Part shown: positions 1-6,315 of the stretch, piece after piece
How positions within the stretch are numbered: position 1 is the first letter of the stretch
Layout: every line of letters starts with the position of its first letter
Assembly (NCBI GenBank): GCA_021166815.1
Contig: JAJPEO010000182.1
Location: forward strand, 1-6,417
Origin: Nocardioides sp.
GTDB taxonomy: Bacteria > Actinomycetota > Actinomycetes > Propionibacteriales > Nocardioidaceae
Length of the DNA stretch: 6,417 nucleotides
Direction of reading: 5' to 3'
The notes under the pieces: model-generated
Told to the model about the DNA's origin: nothing
Databases searched by the model: none
Seen by the model: the letters and a program-made list of their open reading frames with translations, nothing else
Made by a program: the position numbers and the translations under genes

Positions 1-39
1 GAGGACGACGTCGCGGGCCAGGCGGGTGGACTCGTTCAC
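1..39 (-). CDS. menD: MenD, 2-succinyl-5-enolpyruvyl-6-hydroxy-3-cyclohexene-1-carboxylate synthase, N-terminal 13 codons only
   Basis: Reading the minus strand from a GTG at 39-37 gives MNESTRLARDVVL, which runs off the left edge of the window. It resembles the N-terminus of actinobacterial MenD (typically MNPST..AR..VDEL). MenD is the ThDP-dependent enzyme that joins 2-oxoglutarate to isochorismate, the first committed step of menaquinone synthesis. The GTG overlaps the menC stop as GTGA (four shared bases), which suggests translational coupling. An AGGA lies at plus positions 49-52, nine nt upstream of the GTG. No catalytic domain is visible, so the call rests on the 13 residues and on the menE-menC-menD gene order. 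An ATG slightly upstream (plus 47-49) is in another frame and gives no MenD-like sequence. Confidence 0.75.
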   Translation of the reverse strand, partial: MNESTRLARDVVL

Positions 40-989
40 GAGCGCCCATCCTGTCCTACGCCGCGGGCCACGCTGGCCAGGCGGCGTTCCCAGTGCGCGA
101 CGCGGTCGGGCGCCGCGGCCAGCCGGGCGAGGGCGGCCTCGTCGACCTCGGGACGGCGTACGGGGAGCATGCCGTCGACCGGCAGCAGCGGCTCGAGGGC
201 CACGTCGTCGGCGAGCAGCTGGACGGTGGCCAGGCCACAGGCGTGCGGCAGGTCGGGCAGCGCGGCCGCGAGGGCGACGCCGGCGGCGATGCCGACGCTC
301 GACTCCACCGCGCCGGACACCACCACCGGCAGCCCGATGTCCTCGGCGATCCGCAGGCAGGCGCGCACGCCCCCGATGGGCTGGACCTTGAGCACCGCGA
401 TGTCGGCGGCCTCGAGGTCACGCACCCGGTAGGGGTCCGCGGCACGCCGGATCGACTCGTCGGCCGCGATCGGCACGTCCACGCGCCGCCGCACGCGCGC
501 GAGGTCCTCGACGTCCATCGTCGGCTGCTCGACGTACTCCAGGCCTCCCGCCGCCCGGTCGAGCAGCGCGATCGCGGCGACCGCCTCGTCGACGTCCCAG
601 GCGCCGTTGGCGTCGATGCGCACCAGTCCGTCGGGCCCGATCGCATCGCGCACCGCCTCCAACCGCGCGACGTCCTCGGCCAGGACCTGGCCGCGCTCGG
701 CGACCTTGACCTTGGCCGTGCGGCAGCCGCCGGCGGTCACGATCGCGTGGGCACGCTCGGGGTCGCAGGCGGGCACGGTGACGTTGACGGGTACGGCGTC
801 CCTCACCGGCTCGGGCCAGTCCCCCGCCGCGGCCTCCTCGGCACAGGCCAGCCACGGTCGCGCGGTGTCGTCGTCGTACTCCAGGAAGGGCGACCACTCC
901 CCCCAGCCCGCGTCGCCGCGGATGAGGACGCCCTCGCGGACGGTGATGCCGCGGAAGCGGGTGCGCAGGGGGATCGAGAAGACGTGCAT
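36..989 (-). CDS. menC: MenC, o-succinylbenzoate synthase
   Basis: This is a 317-residue enolase-superfamily enzyme that dehydrates SHCHC to o-succinylbenzoate in menaquinone biosynthesis; it is cytosolic and Mg-dependent. The N-terminal capping region is followed by the barrel with the full OSBS active site: K93-x-K95 (TAKVKVA, second Lys the likely catalytic base), metal ligands D126 (RIDANGAW), E154 (YVEQP) and D177 (IAADES), and opposing lysine K201 (LKVQP). Length is close to that of E. coli and mycobacterial MenC. The ATG at 989-987 shares one base with the menE stop (TGATG), and a GGGAGGG (plus 998-1004) lies eight nt upstream, which supports this start. A GTG one codon earlier is a possible alternative. 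The open frame continues much further upstream, but that part is a shadow of menE. The 3' end overlaps menD by four bases. The family also contains N-acylamino-acid racemases, but the context makes OSBS by far the best call. Confidence 0.95.
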   Translation of the reverse strand: MHVFSIPLRTRFRGITVREGVLIRGDAGWGEWSPFLEYDDDTARPWLACAEEAAAGDWPEPVRDAVPVNVTVPACDPERAHAIVTAGGCRTAKVKVAERGQVLAEDVARLEAVRDAIGPDGLVRIDANGAWDVDEAVAAIALLDRAAGGLEYVEQPTMDVEDLARVRRRVDVPIAADESIRRAADPYRVRDLEAADIAVLKVQPIGGVRACLRIAEDIGLPVVVSGAVESSVGIAAGVALAAALPDLPHACGLATVQLLADDVALEPLLPVDGMLPVRRPEVDEAALARLAAAPDRVAHWERRLASVARGVGQDGRS

Positions 990-2017
990 CACGCCAACCC
1001 TCCCAGAGCCGCCCTGTCGACCTTGCCGTTGGGCAGCAGCGGCAGCGCGTCGAGCACCACGACCTGGCGCGGCGCCCACGACCGCGGGTGGACGGCCGCG
1101 ACCCAGTCGCGCAGATCGTGCGCGGAGGGGGCCTCCGGACCGGGGACCACGAAGGCCACCACCCGCTGCCCCCACTCCTTGTCGGCAACACCGAGCACCT
1201 CGACCTGGTCGACTCCGGCGTGCTCGCGCAGCCGCGCGGCGACCGCCGGCAGCGGCACGTTGACTCCCCCGCTGACCACGACGTCGTCGAGGCGGCCCAG
1301 CACCTGCAGCAGCCCGTCCTCGTCGAGGCGGCCGGCGTCGTTGGTGACGTACCAGCCGTCGACGAGCGTGCTCGCCGTGAGGTCGGGGTCACCGTCGTAG
1401 CCGTCGAAGACCGTGGGGCCGCCGAGCAGGATCCGGCCCGAGGCGTCGAGCTTGACCGCGACCCCGTCGAGCGGGAGCCCGTCGTAGACGCAGCCCCCGG
1501 CCGTCTCGGACGCGCCGTACGTCGTGACCACGCGAATCCCCTGCTCCGCGGCGCGCTGGCGCAGGTCGCCCACCGGCCCCCCACCGAGGAGGACGGTGTG
1601 CATCCGGCGCAGCGCCGCGACCTGGGCCGGGTCGCCGAGCAGGCGGTGGAGCTGGGTGGGCACCAGCGAGGTGAACAGCGGCGGTCCCCCCTCGGGCACG
1701 CCCGCCAGCGCGGCGGGCAGGTCCAGGCCCTCCACCTCGACGAGCTCGTGCCCCGAGACGAGGGAGCGGACGATCACCTGGACCCCGGCGACGTACGACG
1801 ACGGCAGCGCCAGAAGCCACGGCCCGCTCGCCCCGAGCCTGGCGGCCGAGGCCCGGACGCTCGCGAGCACGGCCTCCCGGGAGAGGACCACGCGCTTGGG
1901 ACGGCCGGTCGACCCGGACGTCTCGATCAGCAACCGGCCGGGCCCCTCGGCCCCGAGCCAGGCGCGCAGCTGGGCCACCGCGACCGTCGGGTCGTCGGCT
2001 GGGCGCAGGAAGCTCAC
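989..2017 (-). CDS. menE: MenE, o-succinylbenzoate-CoA ligase
   Basis: This adenylate-forming (ANL superfamily) ligase activates o-succinylbenzoate with ATP and CoA to OSB-CoA, the MenB substrate. From the GTG at 2017 it has 342 residues, short like other actinobacterial MenE proteins and missing part of the N-terminal region found in the longer E. coli enzyme. Core motifs appear in order: the A3 phosphate loop TSGSTGRPK (33-41), A5 YGASE (167-171), A7 TND (225-227, where TGD is the usual ANL form), A8 hinge GRLDD (241-245) followed by VVSGGVNVP, and A10 LPNGKVDR with the likely catalytic Lys332. The GTG start is chosen because the MenE-like sequence begins at about SFLRP and because a TAGCGT hexamer ends eight nt before it, suggesting a leaderless mRNA. 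The open frame to 2119 would run through the divergent promoter. It is the first gene of the menE-menC-menD operon. Confidence 0.94.
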   Translation of the reverse strand: MSFLRPADDPTVAVAQLRAWLGAEGPGRLLIETSGSTGRPKRVVLSREAVLASVRASAARLGASGPWLLALPSSYVAGVQVIVRSLVSGHELVEVEGLDLPAALAGVPEGGPPLFTSLVPTQLHRLLGDPAQVAALRRMHTVLLGGGPVGDLRQRAAEQGIRVVTTYGASETAGGCVYDGLPLDGVAVKLDASGRILLGGPTVFDGYDGDPDLTASTLVDGWYVTNDAGRLDEDGLLQVLGRLDDVVVSGGVNVPLPAVAARLREHAGVDQVEVLGVADKEWGQRVVAFVVPGPEAPSAHDLRDWVAAVHPRSWAPRQVVVLDALPLLPNGKVDRAALGGLA

Positions 2018-2054
2018 CGGGAGAACGCTAGTCGTGGCGAAATCAATGCGACAG
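2018..2054 (-). promoter_or_regulatory. Probable leaderless promoter of menE
   Basis: On the minus strand a -10-like TAGCGT (plus 2030-2025) is followed by seven nt and then the GTG start at 2017. A weak -35-like CTGTCG (plus 2054-2049) lies 18 nt upstream of it. There is no purine-rich Shine-Dalgarno in the gap (TCTCCCG). The spacing would put the transcription start on or next to the G of GTG, giving a leaderless transcript for the men operon. The -10 fit is good; the -35 matches the consensus at only three of six positions. Confidence 0.55.
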
Positions 2055-2063
2055 ATCGGCCAT

Positions 2064-2084
2064 GTCGGGGGGAGAATTCCCGAC
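2064..2084 (+). promoter_or_regulatory. Ribosome-binding site of the MFS gene inside a small inverted repeat
   Basis: A purine run GGGGGGAGA (2067-2075) ends ten nt before the ATG at 2086 and decides this start over the ATG at 2062, which has no such site. The run sits within a perfect 6-bp inverted repeat, GTCGGG (2064-2069) and CCCGAC (2079-2084), with a nine-nt loop. The 5' arm covers the left part of the Shine-Dalgarno and the loop holds the rest. If the stem forms in the mRNA it would partly occlude the site. Whether it regulates anything is unknown. I could not identify a convincing -10 for this gene in the 68 bp shared with menE. Confidence 0.5.
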
Positions 2085-2085
2085 G

Positions 2086-3435
2086 ATGTTCGCCGTACTC
2101 GCGCGCCAGGTGCGCCCACCCTCGCCCCTTGCCGGTCGCCTCGCGCTGCAGTCGCTGCTCTTCGCCGTCGGCGAGGGCACCTTCATGGCCGGATCGGCCG
2201 TGTTCTTCACCCAGGTCGTCGGCCTGAGCGCGGCCCAGGTGGGCCTGGGCCTCACCTTCGCCGGCATCGCCGCGTTCATCGCCGCGTACCCGGCCGGGAA
2301 GATCGCCGACCGCATCGGCCCCAAGCGGGCGTGGGCGATCAGCGCGGCGGGCCAGGGCGCGATGTTCACGGTGTGGCCCTTCATCGACAGCTTCGCGGGC
2401 TACGTCGCCATGGCGATCGTCATGGACGCCATCGGCTCGCTCGGCGGGGCCGCCCACGGGGCGTACACGATCGACGTGCTGCCGCCCGGCGAGCGGGTGA
2501 AGTCACGTGCGTACATGTACTCCGCCCTCAACGTCGGGTTCACCCTCGGCTCGCTCATGGGCGGCATCGCGCTGGCCTTCGAGTCCCTGACGGTGATGCA
2601 GCTGCTGCCGCTGTTCACGGCCGTCGCGTTCATGGTCAACGCGTTCTTCATCACCCGCCTGCCCAAGGCCCCCCACGACCTCAAGACCACCGAGGAGCGC
2701 AAGGTCAGGGTCCCCGGCCCGGGGCCGCTGAAGAACCCCGGCTGGATGCTCGGGACGTTCTTCCTCGGCACGCTGTGGACCAACCAGGTGATCCTCAACC
2801 TGGTGATCCCGCTGTGGCTGGTCGAGAAGACCGACGCCCCGTGGGTGGTGCTCGCATTCCTGTTCGGCACCAACACCGTGATGTGCATCTTCCTGCCCAT
2901 GGCAGCCGCGCGCGGGATCAAGGACAACGCGACCGCCCTGCGGGCGATCCGCATCTCCACGGTCTTCTTCATCGTCTCCAGCGTCATCACGCTGAGCACC
3001 CACGAGACGGTGGGCATGGTGACGATCGTGCTGTTCTTCCTCGGCCACATCACCCTGACCGGCGCGGAGCTCTACCTCTCGGCCGCCAGCTGGACCTTCG
3101 AGGCGGAGCTGATGGACCCGCGCCGCCGCGGCGAGTACCAGGGCGCTGCCGAGCTCAGCGGCACGCTGGGACGCGTCTGGGCGCCGGCCGCCTTCACGTT
3201 CCTCGCCATGAACTGGGGGGCGACCGGCTGGCTGGTCATCGCGGGCATCATCACCGTGGCGGCCCTGGCCCTGCACCCCACGACCCACCTGGCCCGGCGC
3301 TGGCTGGAGACCCACGTGCCGGCCGACGTGCTGGCCGACGCCCGGGCGGGCGGGGACGACGAGCCCGCCCCGGTCGGACCGCCCACGGTCGAGCAGCCGG
3401 CCGAGCCCGGCGGGGTCAGCCCGCTCTCGTCCTGA
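2086..3435 (+). CDS. Major facilitator superfamily transporter, substrate unknown
   Basis: This 449-residue integral membrane protein has about twelve hydrophobic segments, roughly 20-45, 51-70, 82-100, 103-123, 143-166, 170-190, 218-243, 251-273, 290-306, 311-335, 361-377 and 380-396. The MFS motif A lies between TM2 and TM3 as GKIADRIGPKR (71-81), with Asp75 and the basic residues in place. A charged loop at about 191-218 separates the two six-helix halves. The C-terminal tail from about 403 is hydrophilic, then Pro/Glu-rich and probably cytoplasmic. The ATG at 2086 is preferred because of the purine-rich site upstream; an in-frame ATG at 2062 would add eight residues. It is divergent from menE and only 12 nt ahead of menA, so it probably shares a transcript with menA. 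I do not recognise a subfamily that fixes the substrate. Export or uptake of a small molecule is all that can be said. Confidence 0.88.
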   Translation: MFAVLARQVRPPSPLAGRLALQSLLFAVGEGTFMAGSAVFFTQVVGLSAAQVGLGLTFAGIAAFIAAYPAGKIADRIGPKRAWAISAAGQGAMFTVWPFIDSFAGYVAMAIVMDAIGSLGGAAHGAYTIDVLPPGERVKSRAYMYSALNVGFTLGSLMGGIALAFESLTVMQLLPLFTAVAFMVNAFFITRLPKAPHDLKTTEERKVRVPGPGPLKNPGWMLGTFFLGTLWTNQVILNLVIPLWLVEKTDAPWVVLAFLFGTNTVMCIFLPMAAARGIKDNATALRAIRISTVFFIVSSVITLSTHETVGMVTIVLFFLGHITLTGAELYLSAASWTFEAELMDPRRRGEYQGAAELSGTLGRVWAPAAFTFLAMNWGATGWLVIAGIITVAALALHPTTHLARRWLETHVPADVLADARAGGDDEPAPVGPPTVEQPAEPGGVSPLSS

Positions 3436-3447
3436 GAGACTTCCGCG

Positions 3448-4323
3448 GTGGCAACCCCTGCTCAGTGGCTCGCCGGAGCCCGACCCCGCACGCTCCCCGC
3501 GGCCCTCGCCCCCGTGCTCGCCGGCACGGGAGTGGCGGCGTACGTCGACTCCGCCGTGTCGTGGAAGGCCGCCCTGGCGCTGCTGGTGAGCGTAGCCCTG
3601 CAGGTGGGCGTCAACTACGCCAACGACTACTCCGACGGCATCCGCGGCACCGACGAGGACCGCGTCGGCCCGATGCGCCTCGTCGGCTCGGGGGCCGCGA
3701 CGCCGCGGTCGGTGAAGTACGCCGCCTTCGCCGCGTTCGGGGTCGCCGCGGTCGCGGGCCTGGTGCTCGCCGCCGCGACGGCCTGGTGGCTCGTGGCGGT
3801 CGGCGCGGTCAGCGTCGTGGCGGCGTGGTTCTACACCGGTGGGTCGAAGCCGTACGGCTACCTCGGCCTCGGCGAGGTCATGGTGTTCGTGTTCTTCGGG
3901 CTCGTGGCGGTCATCGGCACGACCTACGTCCAGACCCTCACGTGGGAGTGGGCTGCGCTCTACGCCGCGGTCGGCATCGGGGCGCTGGCGTGCGCGATCC
4001 TGGTCGCCAACAACCTGCGCGACATCCCCACCGACACCCTCGCCGGCAAGCACACGCTGGCGGTGCGGCTGGGCGAGTCCCGGACCCGGGCCTTCTTCGC
4101 CCTGCTCGTGCTGGCCGCCGCGGCCGCCGTCGTCGCGGTCGCCGTCGCCACCACCTGGTGGGCGCTGCTGGGACTGGGCTTCCTGGTCGTCGCCGGCCCG
4201 GCCGTGCGCACCGTCATGTCCGGGGCGACCGGACCGGGCCTCATCCCGGTGCTGGAGTCGACCGGCAAGGCCGAGCTCGTCTGGTCGGTGCTCGTCGCCG
4301 TCCCGCTGCTCGTGCTGGGGTGA
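3448..4323 (+). CDS. menA: MenA, 1,4-dihydroxy-2-naphthoate polyprenyltransferase
   Basis: This UbiA-superfamily membrane enzyme attaches the polyprenyl chain to 1,4-dihydroxy-2-naphthoate, giving demethylmenaquinone. The 291 residues match the usual length of actinobacterial MenA. The first Asp-rich, Mg-diphosphate-binding motif is seen at N59-D60-Y-S-D63 through D69 ([12 protein letters not shown]). The second is at N189-L-R-D192-I-P-T-D196, followed by K201 and the typical HTLAVRLG. The conserved [15 protein letters not shown] stretch is at 129-143. Several hydrophobic helices span the rest. The start is the GTG at 3448, giving [17 protein letters not shown], a typical MenA beginning; a GAGAG at 3434-3438 is only a modest ribosome-binding site. 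It lies 12 nt after the MFS stop, so the two genes are probably cotranscribed. It ends four nt before the stop of the convergent cupin gene. Confidence 0.96.
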   Translation: MATPAQWLAGARPRTLPAALAPVLAGTGVAAYVDSAVSWKAALALLVSVALQVGVNYANDYSDGIRGTDEDRVGPMRLVGSGAATPRSVKYAAFAAFGVAAVAGLVLAAATAWWLVAVGAVSVVAAWFYTGGSKPYGYLGLGEVMVFVFFGLVAVIGTTYVQTLTWEWAALYAAVGIGALACAILVANNLRDIPTDTLAGKHTLAVRLGESRTRAFFALLVLAAAAAVVAVAVATTWWALLGLGFLVVAGPAVRTVMSGATGPGLIPVLESTGKAELVWSVLVAVPLLVLG

Positions 4324-4334
4324 GGGCTCAGCCC
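4324..4334. repeat. Short palindrome at the menA/cupin convergence
   Basis: GGGCTCAGCCC is a perfect palindrome around one central base. As RNA it could form a GGGC/GCCC stem with a three-nt loop. It covers the end of the cupin gene (its stop is the TCA at 4328-4330) and begins directly after the menA TGA. It has no T-run on either side, so it is not a standard intrinsic terminator. Chance is quite possible in DNA this GC-rich. Confidence 0.3.
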
Positions 4335-4675
4335 GGGAAGTCCATGTCGACCATGACCAGGGTCATGCGGCAGGCCGTCTCGGCGACGAGCGCGTGGACG
4401 GCGCCGGGCGCGAGGTAGACGACGTCGCCCTCGGACATCGGGTGCTCGGCCCCGTCGACGGTGAACCGCATCCGCCCACTCACCAGCTGCACGACCACCG
4501 CGCGCGGGGAGGTGTGCTCGGTGAGCAGCTCCCCCGCGTCGAAGGTGAACTGCACGACGCGCAGCACGTCGTTGGTGACCAGCACCCGCGAGGTCGTCGA
4601 CTCCGTGACCACCGGCAGTCCGGTCGCGAGGTCGAGGTGGGCGGATGACTCGGAGACGGGCGTCGACTTGGCCAT
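4328..4675 (-). CDS. Small single-domain cupin protein
   Basis: This 115-residue, one-domain cupin has no signal peptide and is probably cytosolic. The beta-barrel core covers about 38-110. Motif 1 starts as expected, with Gly48, five residues, then His54. However, the second His of HxH is Ser56 and the usual Glu is Val60, before Gly67 (VSGRMRF). Motif 2 is G83-D-V-V-Y-L-A-P90-G91-A-V-H94. Thus only two of the four classical metal ligands (His54, His94) are present, so it may not bind metal conventionally and could be a ligand-binding or stress-type cupin. The ATG at 4675 is chosen because a TACGCT hexamer ends six nt upstream and the preceding codons (to an ATG at 4717) would lie in the promoter. 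It is convergent with menA and divergent from the acetyltransferase gene. Its role is unknown. Confidence 0.8.
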   Translation of the reverse strand: MAKSTPVSESSAHLDLATGLPVVTESTTSRVLVTNDVLRVVQFTFDAGELLTEHTSPRAVVVQLVSGRMRFTVDGAEHPMSEGDVVYLAPGAVHALVAETACRMTLVMVDMDFPG

Positions 4676-4687
4676 GGCGCCAGCGTA
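4676..4687 (-). promoter_or_regulatory. Probable leaderless -10 element of the cupin gene
   Basis: On the minus strand TACGCT (plus 4687-4682) is followed by GGCGCC and then ATG. The six-nt gap contains no Shine-Dalgarno. This predicts a transcript starting at or next to the A of ATG. A TTGACC (plus 4704-4699) lies upstream, but the spacer is only 11 nt, too short for a standard -35. Confidence 0.5.
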
Positions 4688-4710
4688 GGCGGGCCCCGGG
4701 TCAAAGTCGG

Positions 4711-4746
4711 ACGACACCGCGGGTGCTCGGGACTACCGTGACGACG
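4711..4746 (+). promoter_or_regulatory. Probable leaderless promoter of the eis-like gene
   Basis: ACGACA (4711-4716, four of six matches to TTGACA) is separated by 17 nt from TACCGT (4734-4739). This is followed by seven nt and GTG at 4747. The gap GACGACG has no convincing Shine-Dalgarno. This is the most complete -35/-10 pair of the window, and it favours GTG 4747 over the overlapping GTG at 4738, which would begin inside the -10 hexamer. Confidence 0.55.
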
Positions 4747-6009
4747 GTGGACTACGACTTCCGGCGCCTGGACCTGCACGACGACTCCGAGAAGGCCGTG
4801 GCGATGCGCCAGGACTGGGTGCGCGCGATGCGCGACGGCTTCCGCGCGCCCGTTCCCGACGAGCAGTTCCACGAGCGGTGGCTGCGGCGCTCCCGCGAGG
4901 ACGGCCTCGTCTGCACGGGGGCGTGGCTGCGCGACCCCGGGGTCGGCACCGGTCGCCCGGTGGCGACGTACTCGAGCTTCGACAAGGAGGTCAACGTCGG
5001 GCTGGCCCAGGTGCCGACGCGCCTCGTCACCGACGTCACGACCAGCCCCGCCCACCTGCGACGCGGCCTGCTCCGACGCCTGATCGAGGACGACCTCGCC
5101 GACGCGAAGCGGGCCGGACTGGCCCTGGCCGGCCTCACGGCCGCCGACGCGACCATCTACGGGCGCTGGGGCTTCGGCGTGGCCACCCTGCGCAGGACGG
5201 TGGAGGTCGCGGGGGGACGCCGGTTCGCCCTGCGCGACTTCACCGACAGTGGCCGCGTGGAGCTCGTCGACCCGCCCGCCGCGTGGCCCGTGGTGAGCGC
5301 CATCCACGATCGCTTCCGGGCCACGACCCGGGGCGCGGTGCAGTGGCCGGCCGTCTACGAGGACATCCACAGCGGCACGTTCGACTACAACACCAGTGGC
5401 CCGGACACCCGCCTCAAGGCGGCCCTCCACCTCGACGCGACCGGCGAGCCCGACGGCTTCGTGCTCTTCAAGTACGAGTCCGAGGGCGGCAAGGACTCCA
5501 TCAGCGTCGCGGAGCTCGTCGGGCTCTCCCCCCACGCCTGGCTGGGCCTGTGGCGGCTCCTCGCGTCGATCGACCAGATCGAGCACGTCACCCACGGCAT
5601 CTTCCACCCCCAGGACCCGCTGCCGTGGGCCCTCACCGACATCAACGCCGTGCGGGTCAAGGCCGAGAGCGAGTTCCTCTGGCTCCGTGTCCTCGACGTG
5701 CCCGACGCCTTCCAGGCCCGCCCCTGGGCGGCCGACGGCCAGGTGCTCGTGGGCGTGGCCGACGCGCAGGGCCACGCCGCCGGCACGTGGGCCATGACCA
5801 GCCGGGACGGCCGGGCCGAGGTCACGTCCACCGAGGCCGACCCGGAGGTGCGCACCGACGCTGAGACCCTGGCGACCCTGCTGCTCGGCACCGCGCCGGT
5901 GGCGACGCTGCAGCGTGCTGGTCGCATCCACGGCGACCCGGAGGCCGTGGCACGGTTCGGCGAGATGGCCGACCTGCCCACGCCGCCGTACAGCCTGACC
6001 GGCTTCTGA
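4747..6009 (+). CDS. Eis-like GNAT family N-acetyltransferase
   Basis: This 420-residue protein has the three-part layout of the mycobacterial Eis family (about 400 residues): an N-terminal GNAT domain, a second GNAT-like domain and a C-terminal SCP2-like region. The acetyl-CoA loop is seen at about 97-110 (VTTSPAHLRRGLLR). Tyr138 in ATIYGRWGFG matches the Eis general acid (Tyr126 in M. tuberculosis). The HPQDPLPWALTD block (287-298) and LWLRVLDVPDAFQARPW (311-327) are strongly Eis-like. The protein ends in Phe420; in Eis the terminal carboxylate of a Phe acts in catalysis, so the active site appears intact. Known Eis enzymes acetylate amines, including aminoglycosides at several positions, and protein lysines. 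The natural substrate here cannot be read from sequence. The GTG at 4747 is preferred because of the -10 spacing. No partner gene points to a pathway. Confidence 0.9.
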   Translation: MDYDFRRLDLHDDSEKAVAMRQDWVRAMRDGFRAPVPDEQFHERWLRRSREDGLVCTGAWLRDPGVGTGRPVATYSSFDKEVNVGLAQVPTRLVTDVTTSPAHLRRGLLRRLIEDDLADAKRAGLALAGLTAADATIYGRWGFGVATLRRTVEVAGGRRFALRDFTDSGRVELVDPPAAWPVVSAIHDRFRATTRGAVQWPAVYEDIHSGTFDYNTSGPDTRLKAALHLDATGEPDGFVLFKYESEGGKDSISVAELVGLSPHAWLGLWRLLASIDQIEHVTHGIFHPQDPLPWALTDINAVRVKAESEFLWLRVLDVPDAFQARPWAADGQVLVGVADAQGHAAGTWAMTSRDGRAEVTSTEADPEVRTDAETLATLLLGTAPVATLQRAGRIHGDPEAVARFGEMADLPTPPYSLTGF

Positions 6010-6022
6010 GCGGCAGCGCTCA
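6007..6022. repeat. Inverted repeat spanning both convergent stop codons
   Basis: TGAGCG (6007-6012) and CGCTCA (6017-6022) form a perfect 6-bp inverted repeat around the four-nt loop GCAG. The left arm begins with the TGA of the eis-like gene. The right arm ends with the TCA that is the TGA of the minus-strand DUF4229 gene. The hairpin would form in both transcripts and could act as a compact bidirectional end signal. There is no U-tract, so the terminator function is only inferred. Confidence 0.4.
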
Positions 6023-6292
6023 GGCGGGGTCCTCGGTGTCTTCCTTGGCCTTGTGGCGCTCGAAGGCTTCCGACGCCTTGGCGGCCCGCGCCTCGACGCG
6101 CTGGGCGAAGGCCTCGCGCTGGCGGTTGAGGAGGTAGTAGGAAGCCACGCCCGAGACGATGAAGGCGAGGATGAGGCTCCAGAACAGGTGCGGTTCGCCG
6201 TCGGTGGCCAACGACCAGAGGCCAGCGATGAGGCCGAACGACGCGACGAGCAGGACCAGTCGCAAGGCGGTGTAGACAGCGAACTCCTTCAC
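6020..6292 (-). CDS. Small two-TM membrane protein, DUF4229-like
   Basis: This 90-residue protein has two hydrophobic helices (about 8-28 and 37-56), separated by a short polar turn (TDGEPH). A charged tail follows, rich in Arg, Glu and Ala (57-90), that looks helical or coiled-coil and ends acidic. The segment SYYLLNRQREAFAQRVEARA just after TM2 resembles the actinobacterial DUF4229 family, whose function I do not know. The start is the GTG at 6292, preceded at six nt by a TAGGCT hexamer and by no Shine-Dalgarno. It is convergent with the eis-like gene, with stops 10 nt apart, and divergent from the partial gene on its right. Confidence 0.82.
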   Translation of the reverse strand: MKEFAVYTALRLVLLVASFGLIAGLWSLATDGEPHLFWSLILAFIVSGVASYYLLNRQREAFAQRVEARAAKASEAFERHKAKEDTEDPA

Positions 6293-6304
6293 GACCCCAG
6301 CCTA
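6293..6304 (-). promoter_or_regulatory. Probable leaderless -10 element of the DUF4229 gene
   Basis: On the minus strand TAGGCT (plus 6304-6299) is followed by GGGGTC and then GTG at 6292-6290. The purines in the gap are too close to the start to work as a normal Shine-Dalgarno. No good -35 is visible; the 17-nt spacing falls on TCCTCC (plus 6327-6322). Confidence 0.5.
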
Positions 6305-6315
6305 GGCGGCGCGGT

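Noticed and set aside
93..1400. 435-codon plus-strand open frame antisense to menC and menE
   Set aside because: It is a shadow of the men genes: His/Gly/Arg-rich, no motif and no plausible start signal.
2062..2085. Upstream in-frame ATG for the MFS gene
   Set aside because: It has no purine-rich site and no -10 at leaderless distance, whereas ATG 2086 has a strong GGGGGGAGA at good spacing.
2503..4053. 516-codon minus-strand open frame antisense to the MFS gene and menA
   Set aside because: It is compositionally biased with no recognisable domain, and lies wholly antisense to two genes with clear motifs.
1524..4418. 964-codon plus-strand open frame across menE, the MFS gene and menA
   Set aside because: It is a frame shadow in GC-rich DNA. 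Its product is Arg/Pro/Gly/His-rich low-complexity sequence, and it overlaps three well-recognised genes.
4699..4704. TTGACC on the minus strand as the -35 of the cupin promoter
   Set aside because: The spacer to TACGCT is only 11 nt, too short for a usual sigma-70-type promoter.
4676..4717. N-terminal extension of the cupin from the ATG at 4717
   Set aside because: The added residues are not cupin-like, and they cover the probable -10 element.
4738..4740. GTG as the start of the eis-like gene
   Set aside because: It overlaps the likely -10 hexamer TACCGT. GTG 4747 has the correct distance from that hexamer.
4480..5931. 483-codon minus-strand open frame antisense to the eis-like gene
   Set aside because: It overlaps the cupin in another frame and the acetyltransferase in antisense, and has biased composition without motifs.
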